Of a DNA stretch of 25,004 nt, positions 1-7,569 are shown one piece after another; the first letter of the stretch is position 1, and the number at the start of each line of letters is the position of its first letter. The notes under the pieces are model-generated. The model did not search any database. It had not been told where the DNA came from and saw only the letters and a program-made list of their open reading frames with translations. This stretch comes from an uncultured Helicobacter sp. Lineage in GTDB: Bacteria > Campylobacterota > Campylobacteria > Campylobacterales > Helicobacteraceae. The stretch lies in assembly GCA_944325475.1 (NCBI GenBank), contig CALVAF010000096.1:1-25004 (forward strand), in the 5' to 3' direction. The position numbers were made by a program, and so were the translations under genes.

Positions 1-788
1 AAAATTCCAATCAAAAAGGGCAAATCAAAGAAATTTTGCAAATACACATACTTTTGCAAACTCACTACCCCATTTTCTGACACCAAAAAGCCCTCTTTGG
101 TAAAAATCCATGCCAAAAAAGCCAAGAAAAAAACCAAAAAAGCAAGACTATTAGGCAAGATTTTTTGTTTGAATCGCTCCTTTAAAACCGCATCATCAAT
201 ATTATTTAAAAAATACGCACAAGCTAAGATTCGGCTTAAAAACACCAAAGCAAACCCAAGCAAGAAATTCCAAGGATTAAGCAAGGCTTCCAAGCCTTTA
301 GCAGGATTCTCCCAAGTTACAAAATTAAAAGAATCTAAGCTAAAATTTGCTCCGCTAAAAAAGGTGCTTAACGCCATGCCAATAAGAAAAACACCCAAGA
401 TTCCATTAATGAACAAAAACACTTCATAAGTCTTAGAACCCAAAAAATTTCCGGATTTTTTGCGGTATTCATAGCTCACAGCTTGAATAATAAAACAAAA
501 CAAAATTATCAACCAAACCCAATACGCCCCTCCAAAACTCGTGCTATAAAACAAAGGAAAAGCCGCAAAAGAAGCCCCACCAAAAAGCACTAAAGTCGTA
601 AATCCAAGCTCCCATTTTCGCCCCAAAGAATTAATAATGAGTGTCTTTTCCTCCTCATTTTTTGCAAGCTCAAAAAGCATTCCCTGCCCACCTTGCACAA
701 AAAACATAAACACCAAAAGCCCTCCCAAAAGGCTCAAAACTCCCCACCAATAAATCTGCAACCCAAGCAATTCTAATCCAAAAAACAT
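1..788 (-). CDS. cydB: Cytochrome bd ubiquinol oxidase subunit II, 3' end cut by window edge
   Basis: This is the N-terminal part (about 262 residues) of the second subunit of the cytochrome bd quinol oxidase, an inner-membrane terminal oxidase. The frame is open from an ATG at 788 down to base 1 with no stop. It starts MFFGLELLGLQIYWWGVLSL, continues with FFVQGGQGMLF and GRKWELGFTTLVLFGGASFAAFP, and contains several hydrophobic membrane segments, as CydB does. The family is usually about 330-380 residues, so the C-terminal part is missing only because the window ends. An AAGGAG ribosome site overlaps the cydA stop, and 9 bases separate the two genes, so they are one operon. A plus-strand reading frame lying over it is a shadow. 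Confidence 0.93.
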   Translation of the reverse strand, partial: MFFGLELLGLQIYWWGVLSLLGGLLVFMFFVQGGQGMLFELAKNEEEKTLIINSLGRKWELGFTTLVLFGGASFAAFPLFYSTSFGGAYWVWLIILFCFIIQAVSYEYRKKSGNFLGSKTYEVFLFINGILGVFLIGMALSTFFSGANFSLDSFNFVTWENPAKGLEALLNPWNFLLGFALVFLSRILACAYFLNNIDDAVLKERFKQKILPNSLAFLVFFLAFLAWIFTKEGFLVSENGVVSLQKYVYLQNFFDLPFLIGI

Positions 789-797
789 TTTTTCTCC

Positions 798-2339
798 TTA
801 GTGTGCAAAACCCTTTTTAATCTGCCTCAAAATAATGCCAATTTCTGCTACCAACAATGCGGTAAATAAAACCAAAAAGATAAAGAAAGAAATCTGCACA
901 TTCACGCTACTCAAATGCGTTGCTGCTACGCCAACAGGCATCAAATCTTGAATCGCCCAAGGCTGCCTTCCCACTTCTGCAACAATCCACCCACACTCCG
1001 CAGCAATATATCCAAGCGGAATCGTCCATAAAGCCACCCATAGCACTTTTCTAAACTTCACAATCTCATTTGCCATCGCAAGATAAAGCACCACAATAAA
1101 TAACACAAAAAACCAGCTCCCCAAAGCCACCATTAAATGGAAAGTATAAAAAGTCAAAGCAATCGGTGGCACCGCCTCTTTAGCGTCCTTTAAATACCCA
1201 TAACCAAAATAAGGCATATTCTCTTTGACTATCTTAGAGTAATGCTCCAAATCGCTTGTAGCAACCCCAGATTCTCTAGCATTTTTGTATTCCCTAAAAG
1301 CATCCAAAGCCAAACGCCCTTTTTGAATTTTCTCTTCAATACTCATAATCCCTTTTTCTGCATTCCCATAAACAAGATCATTAATCCCTGCTACAAAGCT
1401 ATCTGATGAACGATTCCCCAAGATTGAGAGGGCATAAGGAATGGTAATATCAAACAAAAAGGTATTTTGGCTATCTCCAATTTGCTTATGGGGATTCAAG
1501 ATTCCAAACGCAACAAGCCCCGCACGATGTTCGCCTTCATAAATTCCCTCCATCGCTGCTAGCTTCATAGGCTGCTTTTGAGTAACTTGATACGCACTTT
1601 CATCTCCACTAATAAATAAGAAAATGGAAGTAATGAGCCCAAAACTCGCCCCCACAATAAGAGATTTCTTAGCCGCCACCATATCACGTCCCTTTAAAAT
1701 AAACCACGCAGAAATCCCTACCACAACTAAAGCTGAAATCACATAACCACTTGAAATCGTATGCAAAAACTTGCTGATTGCCACAGGGCTTAGGGCAACT
1801 TCAAAAAAGCTTACCATCTCATTTCTGGCACTCTCTAAATTAAAAGTCGTCCCAATGGGATATTGCATCCAACCATTTGCCACTAAAATCCAAAATGCAC
1901 TAAGATTGCTCCCAATGGCAACAAGCCAAGTGGAGAGCAAATGAAACTTTGGAGAGACTTTATTCCAGCCAAAAAACATCACTGCAAAAAAAGTCGCTTC
2001 TAAAAAAAATGCCATAATTCCCTCAACTGCCAAAGGTGCGCCAAAAATATCGCCCACAAACCACGAGTAATTCGCCCAATTTGTCCCAAACTCAAACTCC
2101 ATAATAATGCCCGTTGCCACACCAATAGCAAAATTCACCGCAAAAATTCCTAGCCAAAATTGCGTGATTTTCTTCCACTCTTCATTTTTGGTTTTGACAT
2201 AAATACTCTCCATAATCGCCAAAATAAAAGAAAGCCCCAAAGTCAAAGGCACAAACAAAAAATGATAGAGAGCTGTTAGGGCAAATTGCGCCCTACTCCA
2301 ATCCACACTTGCCGCTCTTTGTAAGAGTTCTTGCTCCAT
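798..2339 (-). CDS. cydA: Cytochrome bd ubiquinol oxidase subunit I
   Basis: CydA is the haem-bearing subunit of the bd-type quinol oxidase; it oxidises quinol and reduces oxygen without pumping protons. At 513 residues it is close to the E. coli length. Visible landmarks are the N-terminal QFALTALYHFLFVPLTLG stretch with the haem-ligand histidine (about residue 26), the GTNW and FGAPLAVEG motifs, the second conserved histidine in KFLHTISSGY, the quinol-loop KQPMKLAAMEG signature, and GRQPW near the C-terminus. Multiple membrane segments are evident. Campylobacter relatives of this enzyme are called cyanide-insensitive CioA, and the sequence alone does not tell which haems are bound. It lies between a DUF4492 gene and cydB, with 10 and 9 bases to its neighbours, so all three should be cotranscribed. 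Confidence 0.97.
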   Translation of the reverse strand: MEQELLQRAASVDWSRAQFALTALYHFLFVPLTLGLSFILAIMESIYVKTKNEEWKKITQFWLGIFAVNFAIGVATGIIMEFEFGTNWANYSWFVGDIFGAPLAVEGIMAFFLEATFFAVMFFGWNKVSPKFHLLSTWLVAIGSNLSAFWILVANGWMQYPIGTTFNLESARNEMVSFFEVALSPVAISKFLHTISSGYVISALVVVGISAWFILKGRDMVAAKKSLIVGASFGLITSIFLFISGDESAYQVTQKQPMKLAAMEGIYEGEHRAGLVAFGILNPHKQIGDSQNTFLFDITIPYALSILGNRSSDSFVAGINDLVYGNAEKGIMSIEEKIQKGRLALDAFREYKNARESGVATSDLEHYSKIVKENMPYFGYGYLKDAKEAVPPIALTFYTFHLMVALGSWFFVLFIVVLYLAMANEIVKFRKVLWVALWTIPLGYIAAECGWIVAEVGRQPWAIQDLMPVGVAATHLSSVNVQISFFIFLVLFTALLVAEIGIILRQIKKGFAH

Positions 2340-2349
2340 AACTATCCTT

Positions 2350-2559
2350 TTAAAACTTCATAAGATTCTGACTAACAAACTTGCTTTTTTCTTCTTGCGT
2401 TTTGAAATCCACCTTCAAGCTTTTGTCATAAACAAAGATTTTTAAAAAACCAAAAATAATAAGAAGTTTAAGCAAAATTACCAACCAAAGACTTTTTCCC
2501 AAAGTCATATTCCTAAACCCATCATAATAGAAATAAAAAATTTTGGATAGAAACTTCAT
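2350..2559 (-). CDS. Small membrane protein, DUF4492 family, upstream of cydA
   Basis: A 69-residue protein with a motif I recognise as DUF4492: FYYDGFRNMTLGKSLWLVILLKL, followed by one hydrophobic segment (about residues 22-44) and a short charged tail. Members of this family are known as small genes sitting directly in front of cydA in Campylobacterota and Bacteroidota; the function is not established. Here the stop is 10 bases from the cydA start, and the gene is first in the operon. A GAGG ribosome site precedes the ATG. The position suggests a small accessory or assembly subunit of the oxidase, comparable in idea to CydX in E. coli, but it is not similar to CydX in sequence as far as I can see. 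Confidence 0.82.
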   Translation of the reverse strand: MKFLSKIFYFYYDGFRNMTLGKSLWLVILLKLLIIFGFLKIFVYDKSLKVDFKTQEEKSKFVSQNLMKF

Positions 2560-2601
2560 TGCCTACCTCATTGTTATCTTTTTTTAAAAAACAAATGCAA
2601 A

Positions 2602-2607
2602 ATTTTA
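2602..2607 (-). promoter_or_regulatory. Possible -10 box for the DUF4492-cydAB operon
   Basis: On the minus strand TAAAAT lies about 45 bases before the DUF4492 start, in a T/A-rich region. Campylobacterota housekeeping promoters often have a good -10 and no clear -35, so this is a weak call based on one hexamer. Confidence 0.3.
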
Positions 2608-2690
2608 GTCTTTTATTTTTAAAACAACATTAGGTAAAAAATTTGCCAAAAATTAACTCAAAAGAAAAGGGGATTTTATTTTAATTTAGC

Positions 2691-2696
2691 TAAAAT
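2691..2696 (+). promoter_or_regulatory. Likely -10 box for recA and its operon
   Basis: TAAAAT occurs about 28 bases before the recA ATG, preceded by an AT-rich stretch with T runs and no strong -35. An AGGAG ribosome site follows at 2714-2718. The spacing fits a short leader. Confidence 0.4.
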
Positions 2697-2723
2697 TCAA
2701 TTTTTATTTTTGCAGGAGAAAAA

Positions 2724-3761
2724 ATGGCGTTAGATGAAAACAAACAAAAAGCAATCGAATTAGCAATCAAACAAATCGACAAAGCCTTTGGAAAAGGTGC
2801 TTTAATAAGGCTTGGGGATAAGCCTGTTGAAAAAATTGATTCTATTAGCACCGGTTCTTTGGGGCTAGACATTGCACTTGGGATTGGTGGGATTCCAAAG
2901 GGTAGAATCATTGAAGTTTATGGGCCAGAGAGCTCAGGTAAAACCACACTTGCCTTGCAAATCGTTGCAGAATGTCAAAAAAAAGGTGGAATCTGTGCCT
3001 TTATCGATGCCGAACATGCCCTTGATGTGACCTATGCTAAGAGGCTTGGGGTTGATGTCGAAAACCTCCTTGTCTCACAGCCAGATTTTGGAGAACAAGC
3101 CTTAGAAATTTTAGAAACACTCACAAGAAGTGGTGGGGTGGATTTAATTATCATCGATTCCGTAGCTGCCCTCACACCAAAAAGCGAAATTGAAGGCGAT
3201 ATGGGTGACCAGCATGTAGGGCTTCAAGCAAGGCTTATGAGTCAGGCTCTAAGGAAAGTTACAGGCGTGATTCACAAAATGAACACCACTGTGATTTTTA
3301 TCAATCAAATTCGTATGAAAATCGGAGTTATGGGGTATGGCAGCCCAGAAACCACCACCGGTGGGAATGCACTGAAATTTTATGCGAGTGTGAGAATTGA
3401 TGTCCGACGCATTGCAACCTTAAAACAAGGCGAACAAAATATTGGGAATCGCGTCAAGGCAAAAGTTGTCAAAAACAAAGTTGCACCACCCTTTAGAGGG
3501 GCAGAATTTGACATTATGTTTGGCGAGGGAATCAGCAAAGAAGGTGAGTTAATCGATTATGGCGTGAAGCTTGATATTGTTGATAAAAGTGGAGCGTGGT
3601 TTAGCTATGAGGACAAAAAACTCGGACAAGGCAAGGAAAACGCAAAAGTCTTCCTCAAAGAAAATCCAAAAATCGCCCAAGAAATCGAGGAAAAAATCAA
3701 GGCTTCTATCAGCCTCACCGATGATTTATCCACAAATAATGATGAAAATTTAGAAGAATAG
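2724..3761 (+). CDS. recA: Recombinase RecA
   Basis: RecA forms filaments on single-stranded DNA, drives homologous strand exchange and repair, and in Helicobacter also supports natural transformation. The 345-residue product has the Walker A motif GPESSGKTT, the LLVSQPDFGEQALEI region, the LIIIDSVAALTPKSEIEG Walker B stretch, and loop L2 with the conserved GGNALKFYASVR. The acidic, low-complexity C-terminus (DDLSTNNDENLEE) is usual. The ATG follows AGGAG closely. It is the first gene of a long plus-strand run; eno starts 9 bases after its stop. No clear LexA-type operator is visible in front, in keeping with the absence of a classical SOS system in Helicobacter. Confidence 0.98.
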   Translation: MALDENKQKAIELAIKQIDKAFGKGALIRLGDKPVEKIDSISTGSLGLDIALGIGGIPKGRIIEVYGPESSGKTTLALQIVAECQKKGGICAFIDAEHALDVTYAKRLGVDVENLLVSQPDFGEQALEILETLTRSGGVDLIIIDSVAALTPKSEIEGDMGDQHVGLQARLMSQALRKVTGVIHKMNTTVIFINQIRMKIGVMGYGSPETTTGGNALKFYASVRIDVRRIATLKQGEQNIGNRVKAKVVKNKVAPPFRGAEFDIMFGEGISKEGELIDYGVKLDIVDKSGAWFSYEDKKLGQGKENAKVFLKENPKIAQEIEEKIKASISLTDDLSTNNDENLEE

Positions 3762-3770
3762 GGAGAAAAA

Positions 3771-5045
3771 ATGATTTATATTGATGAGATTCAAGCACAG
3801 GAAGTTTTGGATAGTCGCGGGAATCCAACAATTCAAGCGAATGTTTTGCTAAGTGATGGAAGTGTGGGGAGTGCGATTGTCCCAAGCGGTGCTAGCACGG
3901 GCAAAAGAGAAGCTCTGGAGCTACGCGATGGCGAGGAACGATTCTTGGGAAAAGGTGTTTTAAAAGCTTGTGAAAATGTCAATACCAGCATTGCTGATAC
4001 GCTTTGTGGCATGAATCCTTTTGACCAAAGAAATATTGACAACACGCTTATCGAACTTGATGGCACAGAAAATTTCTCTAATCTTGGCGCCAATGCCACG
4101 CTTGGGGTTTCTATGGCAGTGGCTAGGGCTGCTGCAAAAAGTCTCAATATCCCTCTTTATCGCTATTTAGGTGGTGCCAATGCCCTTGTGCTTCCAGTTC
4201 CTATGCTAAATATCATCAATGGTGGTAGCCATGCTGATAACACAGTGGATTTTCAAGAATATATGATTATGCCCATTGGCTTTGATAGCTTTAGTGAAGC
4301 AATGCGTGCAAGCGCTGAAATCTACCAACATTTAAAAAAGATTTTAAAGGATTCTAAACACATCACAAGTATCGGTGATGAAGGCGGATTTGCCCCCAAT
4401 CTTAAAACCAATGAAGAGCCTATCCAAATCATCTTAGAAGCCGTGAAAAAGGCAGGTTACAAAGAAGGTGACCAAATCGCCATCGCTCTTGATGTGGCTA
4501 GTAGTGAGTTTGTCAATGACAAAGGAATCTACCACTTAAAAGGCGAGGGACGTGAGCTTAACAGTGAAGAACTCATAGAGTATTATGAAAAACTCATCGC
4601 AAAATACCCCATTGTTTCCATTGAAGATGGCTTAAGCGAAGATGATTGGCAAGGCTGGGAAAAACTCACCCAAAAGTTAGGAGGCAAGATTCAGCTTGTG
4701 GGCGATGATTTGTTTGTAACCAATGCCAAAATTCTCACACAAGGAATCAAACAAAATATCGCTAATGCTGTGCTTATCAAGCCCAATCAAATCGGAAGCG
4801 TTAGCCAAACTATGGAAACCATGCGTCTAGCCCAACGCAACCACTACCGCTGCATTATGAGCCACAGAAGCGGAGAGAGCGAAGATAGTTTCATTGCAGA
4901 TTTTGCAGTCGCACTCAACACAGGCGAAATCAAAACAGGCTCCACTGCACGCAGTGAGCGAATGGCAAAATACAATCGCTTACTTGCTATTGAAAAGGAA
5001 TTAGCCTACCCAGAATATCTAGGAAAAAACCTCTTTAAAAAATAA
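3771..5045 (+). CDS. eno: Enolase (phosphopyruvate hydratase)
   Basis: Enolase interconverts 2-phosphoglycerate and phosphoenolpyruvate in glycolysis/gluconeogenesis, using two magnesium ions. The 424-residue length is standard. Seen motifs are the N-terminal EVLDSRGNPT, the SGASTGKREALELRD loop, NGGSHADNTVDFQEYMIMP, the GDEGGFAPNL loop with the catalytic glutamate, the metal-binding SIEDGL and LVGDDLFVTN, the catalytic lysine in LIKPNQIGS, and the closing SHRSGESED signature. A GGGAG ribosome site lies in the 9-base gap after recA. The stop codon shares one base with the next start (TAATG), so translation of the following FtsB-like gene is probably coupled. Confidence 0.98.
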   Translation: MIYIDEIQAQEVLDSRGNPTIQANVLLSDGSVGSAIVPSGASTGKREALELRDGEERFLGKGVLKACENVNTSIADTLCGMNPFDQRNIDNTLIELDGTENFSNLGANATLGVSMAVARAAAKSLNIPLYRYLGGANALVLPVPMLNIINGGSHADNTVDFQEYMIMPIGFDSFSEAMRASAEIYQHLKKILKDSKHITSIGDEGGFAPNLKTNEEPIQIILEAVKKAGYKEGDQIAIALDVASSEFVNDKGIYHLKGEGRELNSEELIEYYEKLIAKYPIVSIEDGLSEDDWQGWEKLTQKLGGKIQLVGDDLFVTNAKILTQGIKQNIANAVLIKPNQIGSVSQTMETMRLAQRNHYRCIMSHRSGESEDSFIADFAVALNTGEIKTGSTARSERMAKYNRLLAIEKELAYPEYLGKNLFKK

Positions 5046-5296
5046 TGGAAAATCAAAACTTTGACTACCAAAAGGGCGGATTTTACAAACTTCTTCCTTT
5101 TTTAAGCCTTTTGTTGGTCATTTGCATAACAGGGGTTTATTTTGGGAATCTGCTCTTTGGTAGCAACTCTTTAAGTGTGCTACTAGGGCTTAGGGATAAA
5201 GAAAAGCAAATATCCCAAGAAGTAGAACGTCTAAGGAATGAAAACGCAAAACTCCAAAAAGAATTTTTTGAACTGAAAGGATTAGAGTCACAATGA
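5045..5296 (+). CDS. FtsB/DivIC-like septum formation protein
   Basis: An 83-residue bitopic membrane protein. It has a short cytoplasmic N-terminus, one hydrophobic segment at about residues 16-37 (LLPFLSLLLVICITGVYFGN), and then a predicted coiled coil (about 48-80) rich in charged residues and leucines, e.g. KEKQISQEVERLRNENAKLQKE. This is the build of the FtsB/DivIC family, which links the FtsQ and FtsL divisome proteins. The match is by architecture and by position: H. pylori also has a small gene here after eno. The start overlaps the eno stop by one base and its own stop overlaps the next start by four, so it is translated as part of the operon. Proof of a divisome role is not in the sequence. 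Confidence 0.72.
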   Translation: MENQNFDYQKGGFYKLLPFLSLLLVICITGVYFGNLLFGSNSLSVLLGLRDKEKQISQEVERLRNENAKLQKEFFELKGLESQ

Positions 5297-6000
5297 AAAT
5301 TTTTAGCCTATTTCTCATCTTTGCTTTAAGCGCTTTTGCCAATGAGCCTCAAGCACTGCCCCAAATCCCAGATATCAATGTCCAGCCCTCCACACAAGCC
5401 ACACAAACACAATCAGTTAGCGAAAATAATAGCACCAAGCCCACTAGAAATCCCTTTGAATCAGTGATTACCCCAAAACAAAGTGGGCAAATCTCAAACC
5501 CACCCAAGCTAGACTTATTTACCAAAACCACTCTAAATCTCCCCTCTAGCGCACGAAAAATCAAAAAAATTGCCCTTTCTTACCAAAACCTCGATGGCTC
5601 TATTAGCACAATGGAGCAAGAGCTTGATGGGAATATTGATTGGCATTTTCCACTTGTGCTAATCCAAGAAGTGCAAGCAAACACAGCCTTACCAACCATT
5701 AGCAATTTTGACTTTCACAATATCTTTGCCTTTGACATTGACAAAAAAAATCTTATTTTAAAAACCCCCTTAAAGCTGATTCGAGATTTCACACTTGCTT
5801 CCCCCACGCGCCTTATTTTGGACTTCAAAAGCGATAGCAAACAAAATCTACAAGATTCTATCACGACTAATTTGCCAGTCATTAATGAAGTCAAACTGCA
5901 AACTCATTTAGACTTTTATCGAATCACGCTTAATCTTGATGGGCAATACAAATATTCCCTAAAAACCACTAAAGAGGGCTTAGAAATTGATTTCTACTAA
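5293..6000 (+). CDS. Secreted AMIN-domain protein
   Basis: A 235-residue protein with a clear signal peptide (MKIFSLFLIFALSAFA, cleavage probably after the AFA). A Pro/Ser/Thr/Gln-rich linker (about residues 20-80) is followed by a folded C-terminal part of beta-rich character, with SPTRLILDFKSD and FYRITLNLDGQYKYSL. This resembles the AMIN domain, which places periplasmic proteins such as amidase AmiC and secretin PilQ at peptidoglycan or septa. No catalytic domain follows, so it is a stand-alone AMIN protein. It lies right behind the FtsB-like gene, which supports an envelope or division role. Its last 14 bases are shared with the start of aroK. Function beyond this is unknown. Confidence 0.68.
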   Translation: MKIFSLFLIFALSAFANEPQALPQIPDINVQPSTQATQTQSVSENNSTKPTRNPFESVITPKQSGQISNPPKLDLFTKTTLNLPSSARKIKKIALSYQNLDGSISTMEQELDGNIDWHFPLVLIQEVQANTALPTISNFDFHNIFAFDIDKKNLILKTPLKLIRDFTLASPTRLILDFKSDSKQNLQDSITTNLPVINEVKLQTHLDFYRITLNLDGQYKYSLKTTKEGLEIDFY

Positions 6001-6478
6001 TATCGTGCTAATTGGGTTTATGGGGAGTGGCAAAAGTAGCGTAGCAAAGGCACTCTACCAGCACACCCACACTTTAATTCTTGATAGTGATCAAATCATA
6101 CAAAACAACGAAAATGCCACAATTAACGAAATCTTCACAAAAAAAGGCGAGGAGTATTTTAGGAATCTTGAGCGGGAGTTTTGTGCGTTTGTATCCCAAA
6201 ATATCCGCTGCTGCATCCTCGCAACAGGTGGTGGAATGCCGATGTTTTGCAATGTTAGGCAAATGGGAAAAGTCTTTTTTTTGGACCTTAGTTTTGAATC
6301 CATACTATCTCGCCTCACACAAGAGGAATTAACCAAACGCCCTCTTTTTCAAGATTCCAAAATCGCATTAGAACTCTACAAAAAGCGTTATGAGATTTAC
6401 AAAGATTCCGCTGATGTTTGCATTAATGCTAACCAACCTCTCCCCAAAATCGCACAAGAGATTCTAAACTACCTATGA
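5987..6478 (+). CDS. aroK: Shikimate kinase
   Basis: AroK phosphorylates shikimate with ATP on the way to chorismate, which in this organism feeds both aromatic amino acids and the futalosine route to menaquinone. The 163-residue protein has the P-loop GFMGSGKSSVAK, the shikimate-binding aspartate region LILDSDQ, EYFRNLEREF, the glycine triplet ATGGGMP, and the lid arginine in LTKRPLF. The chosen start is a TTG inside the AMIN gene, because the first ATG (in the P-loop) would destroy the nucleotide site. An AGAGGG sequence at 5973-5978 can serve as ribosome site. The stop overlaps the next ATG by four bases (ATGA), indicating coupled translation. Confidence 0.93.
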   Translation: MISTNIVLIGFMGSGKSSVAKALYQHTHTLILDSDQIIQNNENATINEIFTKKGEEYFRNLEREFCAFVSQNIRCCILATGGGMPMFCNVRQMGKVFFLDLSFESILSRLTQEELTKRPLFQDSKIALELYKKRYEIYKDSADVCINANQPLPKIAQEILNYL

Positions 6479-7569
6479 AAGAGATTGTTTTTATCCGCTT
6501 TAAAAACACCAAAATCGGAGGAGCTGAAAAATATCTAATGCGTCTAATCAATGCCTTAAAGAGCCAAAAATCACAAGTTTTCTCCACTGGAGATTATGGG
6601 ATAGATTTGACCATTGCAGCAAAAATCCCACGATTCTTACCATCATTTTTACGCTTTTTACTCTTTTTATTTGCCTATGAAAACTTCCGCAAGAAAAATC
6701 CAAATTGCCTTTATTTTAGCTTAGAGCGGGTGCTACATTGTGATATTTATCGTGCTGGAGATGGCATTCACCAACAATGGTTAAGCATTAAAAACGACAC
6801 TTTATTTAAAAAATTCAAAAACTATTTTAACCCCATAAATCTGATTTATACTTATATAGAACCCAAACTTTTTCAAAATGCTAAAATCATCATCGCAAAT
6901 TCCCAAATGATACAAAATTCATTAATTGACACCTTTAATATCCCAAAAGAAAAAATCTATGTTATCTACAATGGAATCCCAATCCCACAATCTACCAACA
7001 AACAAGCTGCTAAGGCAAGCTTGATTAAAAACTTCCCATTTTTAGCTAACAAGCCCCTTATTCTCTTTGTTGGAAGTGGCTATGAGAGGAAAGGAGTCAA
7101 ACAAGCTCTTCTCATGCTTGCAGCAATTCCACACAAAAATTGGCATTTTCTCATCATTGGCAAAGAAAAAAAGATGACCCTATATCAAAAACTCTCAAAA
7201 TCGCTGAAAATTGCTCAAAATGTCCTTTTTTTAGGTCCTAGAGATGATACTCCAAGTTTCTATGAAGCCAGCGATATTTTTCTTTTCCCCACCATTTATG
7301 AGCCTTGTTCTAACGCCACTCTTGAGGCTGCAAGCTACCAAAACGCCATTATCACAACCAAGCAAAATGGAGCAAGCGAATTGTTTTTGCAAGATTATAT
7401 TTTAGACAATCCCAATCAAATCGCTAAAGGCAGCGAAATTCTACAAACACTACTTAACAATCCCAATTTACTAAAAACCACGCAACAAAAATGTGCGGAT
7501 TCCACAGCTCATCTAACGCCACAAAACAACCTCCAACAAACCTTAAAAGTCTTGGAAACTTTACAATGA
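6475..7569 (+). CDS. WaaG-like glycosyltransferase (GT4), LPS core
   Basis: A 364-residue cytoplasmic glycosyltransferase of the GT-B fold, family GT4. The N-terminal half contains KNTKIGGAEKYLMRL and the YRAGDGIHQQWL stretch that I associate with WaaG (RfaG)-type core glucosyltransferases. The C-terminal half has LFVGSGYERKG, HFLIIGKE, FLGPRDDTPSFYEASDIF, and the EX7E signature in EPCSNATLEA that contacts the sugar nucleotide. Its position directly before waaF (four-base ATGA overlap) supports a job in building the lipopolysaccharide inner core. The H. pylori genome has a different type of LPS transferase close to aroK, so the enzyme is probably lineage-specific. The sugar donor cannot be told from sequence. 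Confidence 0.85.
   Translation: MKEIVFIRFKNTKIGGAEKYLMRLINALKSQKSQVFSTGDYGIDLTIAAKIPRFLPSFLRFLLFLFAYENFRKKNPNCLYFSLERVLHCDIYRAGDGIHQQWLSIKNDTLFKKFKNYFNPINLIYTYIEPKLFQNAKIIIANSQMIQNSLIDTFNIPKEKIYVIYNGIPIPQSTNKQAAKASLIKNFPFLANKPLILFVGSGYERKGVKQALLMLAAIPHKNWHFLIIGKEKKMTLYQKLSKSLKIAQNVLFLGPRDDTPSFYEASDIFLFPTIYEPCSNATLEAASYQNAIITTKQNGASELFLQDYILDNPNQIAKGSEILQTLLNNPNLLKTTQQKCADSTAHLTPQNNLQQTLKVLETLQ

Noticed and set aside
97..429. Lys-rich plus-strand reading frame
   Set aside because: It lies antisense to cydB, whose minus-strand frame is open and has clear CydB motifs; its lysine richness is a reflection of T-rich codons on the other strand.
2633..2647. SOS-like palindrome ahead of recA (GGTAAA-N3-TTTGCC)
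   Set aside because: It is imperfect, does not overlap the likely -10, and Helicobacter lacks a classical LexA system.
7491..7565. Upstream start for waaF
   Set aside because: It adds 25 residues unlike the family from within the preceding gene, whereas MNLLIRLPNWLGD at 7566 is the standard WaaF N-terminus.
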